From contig NC_004663.1 of NCBI RefSeq assembly GCF_000011065.1, positions 5,456,001 through 5,520,000 of the forward strand: DNA of 64,000 nucleotides, in the 5' to 3' direction. The notes beneath the pieces were generated by a model. That model ran no database searches, was not told where the DNA came from, and worked only from the letters and a program-made list of their open reading frames with translations. Below are positions 62,174-64,000 of the stretch, piece by piece; position 1 is the first letter of the stretch, and every line of letters begins with the position of its first letter. The DNA is from Bacteroides thetaiotaomicron VPI-5482. Lineage in GTDB: Bacteria; Bacteroidota; Bacteroidia; Bacteroidales; Bacteroidaceae. Made by a program: the position numbers and the translations under genes.

Positions 62174-63850
62174 TCATTTCCTTGTAATTCGGAACCAGTC
62201 TACATCTGTCCATCCTCCATCATTGGTAACAATAGCCGGACGGGTACAGAACATGCCGACTTTGGCGCCAATCCATTGTCCCTCCCTTGCCTGAAAAGGG
62301 TTGCCTAATGGCAAGAACTTCTTTCCGTCAAGGCTATAACTGAAGTTGCATATCACAATGAGGTCGTTACCTCCTTCACTGGCTTTAATTTTCTTGCCGT
62401 CGCAACTGAAACGTACCTTTAGGTATACCGTGTTTTGGGTAAGACCGACAGAAGAGTTTACCTGTTCCGCTTCTCCTTTATCTGCTTTTTTACATTCAAT
62501 TTGAGACAGCACAAGACCTTTGTCCGTATTTTCCAGAATCAATCCTGCATAATCCCTGCCCATTACTACCAAACCTGTACGTTCACCTTTCAGTTTGGGA
62601 TTAGGCATGAAGGTCAGTTTCATTGTGGTGGTGAAATTGTCCGAAGGAGTTTTTTGCAACAACAGATTAGCTACATCCCACAAATTCTTATAATCCGCTA
62701 CTACCGGATAAGAGTATAGTCTGACATAACTTTTGTCTCCGGCATAATATGCCCATTTCTCATTGATATTAGCGTGCCACTGCCATTGCGGAGAGAGTAT
62801 ATATCCGTCGAATTCGTCGCTTTCTTGCGGTGTACAGATGGGATATATCTTTCCTACATTCGGCTTTTTGTAGGTCATTACCGGTTCGCCGCAACCGTCA
62901 CCATCTTTGTCGATACCGATTACAGGCCAGTCATTCACCCACTTCATCGGTTGCAAGTGAACAAGGCGACCATAAGCGCCTACATCCTGAAAGTGGAAGA
63001 ACCAGTCTTCTCCGGAAGGAGTGTCTACCCAAGCTCCCTGGTGAGGTCCATTGACGGGAGAATCACCCTGCGCCAGTACAGTTCTCCATTCATAAGGACC
63101 ATACGCATTTTTAGAACGGAGTACTACCTGCCAACCGGTTGGCACACCGCCTGCCGGATGGAAGATATAATAATAGCCGTTCCTTTTATAAAACTTCGGG
63201 CCTTCACACGTCTGGTGTGCTTCGTGACCGTCGAAGATAATGCGTGAGGGGGTGATGGCTTTGGTCGCTTCCTTATTCAATTCACAGATGGTGATTACAC
63301 TTTTCAGTCCGGCGCGGCTTCCTGCATAGGCGTGTACCAGATATACTTTTCCGTCTTCATCCCAAAGCGGGCAGGTATCGATGATTCCTTTTCCCGGTTT
63401 AACCAGAACAGGTTCCGTCCACGGACCTTGCGGGTCTTTGGCTTTTACCATGAAAGCGCCTTGGTCCGGGTCTCCCCAGAAGATATAAAACTCTCCGTTA
63501 TGGTGGCGGATACTGGGTGCCCAGACACGGTTGCCGTGTTCCGGACGTTCCGGTGTTTCAATAGGGGTGAGGGCATAGGGAACAGCAGCTCCGATAATCG
63601 TCCAGTTCACTAAATCCTTGGAATGTAGAATCTGCAATCCCGGCAGACAGTTGAAGCTGGAAGAAGTCATATAGAAATCATCTCCTACGCGGCAAGCGTC
63701 CGGATCGGAATAATCGGCATAGAGCACCGGATTCTTGTATTTACCATTTCCGAGATCGGAAACCCATACTTCGGATACATAGTTTTTCTGTGCTACCGCA
63801 GTGAAAACAGTTAGCAGGCAAAAAGCTAAAGTCTGTGTCAATCGTTTCAT
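62174..63850 (-). CDS. GH43 glycoside hydrolase (arabinofuranosidase/xylosidase-like)
   Basis: A 558-residue secreted protein (signal peptide about 1-20). A five-bladed propeller carries the GH43 carboxylates: base Asp in YADYSDPDAC (about 48), pKa-modulating Asp in DTCPLWDEDGKVYLVHAY (about 160), acid Glu in TCEGPKFYKRNGYYY (about 217). The C-terminal beta-sandwich (about 345-558; ESDEFDGYILSPQWQWHAN, GLVVMGRDYAGL) matches the GH43 C2/XynB-type module. Typical activity is release of alpha-L-arabinofuranose or beta-xylose; RG-I arabinan side chains would fit. It has its own promoter and may be a separate unit from the PUL. Confidence 0.88.
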   Translation of the reverse strand: MKRLTQTLAFCLLTVFTAVAQKNYVSEVWVSDLGNGKYKNPVLYADYSDPDACRVGDDFYMTSSSFNCLPGLQILHSKDLVNWTIIGAAVPYALTPIETPERPEHGNRVWAPSIRHHNGEFYIFWGDPDQGAFMVKAKDPQGPWTEPVLVKPGKGIIDTCPLWDEDGKVYLVHAYAGSRAGLKSVITICELNKEATKAITPSRIIFDGHEAHQTCEGPKFYKRNGYYYIFHPAGGVPTGWQVVLRSKNAYGPYEWRTVLAQGDSPVNGPHQGAWVDTPSGEDWFFHFQDVGAYGRLVHLQPMKWVNDWPVIGIDKDGDGCGEPVMTYKKPNVGKIYPICTPQESDEFDGYILSPQWQWHANINEKWAYYAGDKSYVRLYSYPVVADYKNLWDVANLLLQKTPSDNFTTTMKLTFMPNPKLKGERTGLVVMGRDYAGLILENTDKGLVLSQIECKKADKGEAEQVNSSVGLTQNTVYLKVRFSCDGKKIKASEGGNDLIVICNFSYSLDGKKFLPLGNPFQAREGQWIGAKVGMFCTRPAIVTNDGGWTDVDWFRITRK

Positions 63851-63904
63851 GATATAGGTATAATAGTTTGATATTAAAGATTCAGTTGAAGTCTCTCAAT
63901 GGGG

Positions 63905-63912
63905 CAAAGGTA
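63905..63912 (-). promoter_or_regulatory. Promoter -7 box of the GH43 gene
   Basis: On the minus strand TACCTTTG (63912-63905) fits TAnnTTTG, about 55 bases before the ATG at 63850. It abuts the T-run of the terminator of the gene to the right. Confidence 0.5.
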
Positions 63913-63954
63913 AAAAAAAGACTCCGCACAAAGGAGTAATAATTGTGCAGAGTC
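63912..63954 (-). terminator. Rho-independent terminator of a minus-strand gene beyond the window
   Basis: On the minus strand GACTCTGCACAA (63954-63943) pairs with TTGTGCGGAGTC (63931-63920; one G-U pair) followed by a run of eight T (63919-63912). It should end a gene that reads leftward from outside the window. Confidence 0.85.
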
Positions 63955-64000
63955 GGTATAAAAACTGGTAAATACTCCAGTATTTGATTGTTTAACTGTA

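Noticed and set aside
1..64000. tRNA, rRNA, prophage, integrase or transposase genes
   Set aside because: I looked for cloverleaf-like and rRNA sequences and for recombinase motifs in the open frames and saw none.

Overview
The window is a stretch of a Bacteroides chromosome. The evidence is consistent: SusC/SusD pairs, hybrid two-component sensors (HTCS), lipobox lipoproteins, and promoters of the Bacteroides type (TTG, about 20 nt, TAnnTTTG). Almost all of it is one large polysaccharide utilisation locus (PUL) whose enzymes fit the pectin rhamnogalacturonan I (RG-I): GH28, GH105, PL9, PL11, PL26-like, GH2, GH27, GH35 and GH43 enzymes, rhamnogalacturonan-type acetylesterases and an L-rhamnose mutarotase. 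From memory, not from a search, the gene order matches the RG-I locus of B. thetaiotaomicron (about BT4153 to BT4185), so this is that species or a close relative.

Layout. 1-2.8 kb (+): end of a GH28-like gene, a CE4 deacetylase and a full GH28. 2.9-7.5 kb (-): GH27 then GH2. 7.7-12.4 kb (+): SGNH esterase, an unassigned beta-propeller protein and GH35. 12.4-15.8 kb: a two-gene module foreign to the PUL theme, with a HU-like DNA-binding protein (-) and a VirE-type primase/helicase-like protein (+), divergent from a centre with a 22-bp-period repeat array and bounded by inverted terminal repeats. 16.2-34.2 kb (+): the transport operon (fasciclin lipoprotein, SusC, SusD, two fasciclin-like lipoproteins, second SusC, second SusD, PL9, small lipoprotein), closed by a clear terminator. 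34.4-37.7 kb (+): PL26-like protein. 37.8-40.6 kb (-): GH105 (C-terminus frameshifted) and a tandem CE12-type esterase. 40.9-44.4 kb (+): PL11, GH105, rhaM. 44.6-48.9 kb (+): HTCS 1. 49.0-51.7 kb (+): SASA-CE4 fusion and SASA esterase. 51.7-52.3 kb: a gene-less relic of the HU/VirE module. 52.3-59.7 kb (-): HTCS 2 then GH2. 60.0-61.3 kb (+): second PL9. 61.4-63.9 kb (-): HAD phosphatase and GH43.

How it works together (inference from families): surface lyases (PL9, PL11) and surface lipoproteins cut and hold RG-I, the two SusCD pairs import oligosaccharides, esterases strip acetyl groups, and GH105, GH28, GH2, GH27, GH35 and GH43 enzymes remove unsaturated uronic acid, galacturonic acid and neutral side-chain sugars. 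RhaM prepares rhamnose for catabolism and the two HTCS proteins sense breakdown products. The most novel signal is the HU/VirE module with iteron-like repeats, inverted ends and a decayed second copy about 39 kb away.
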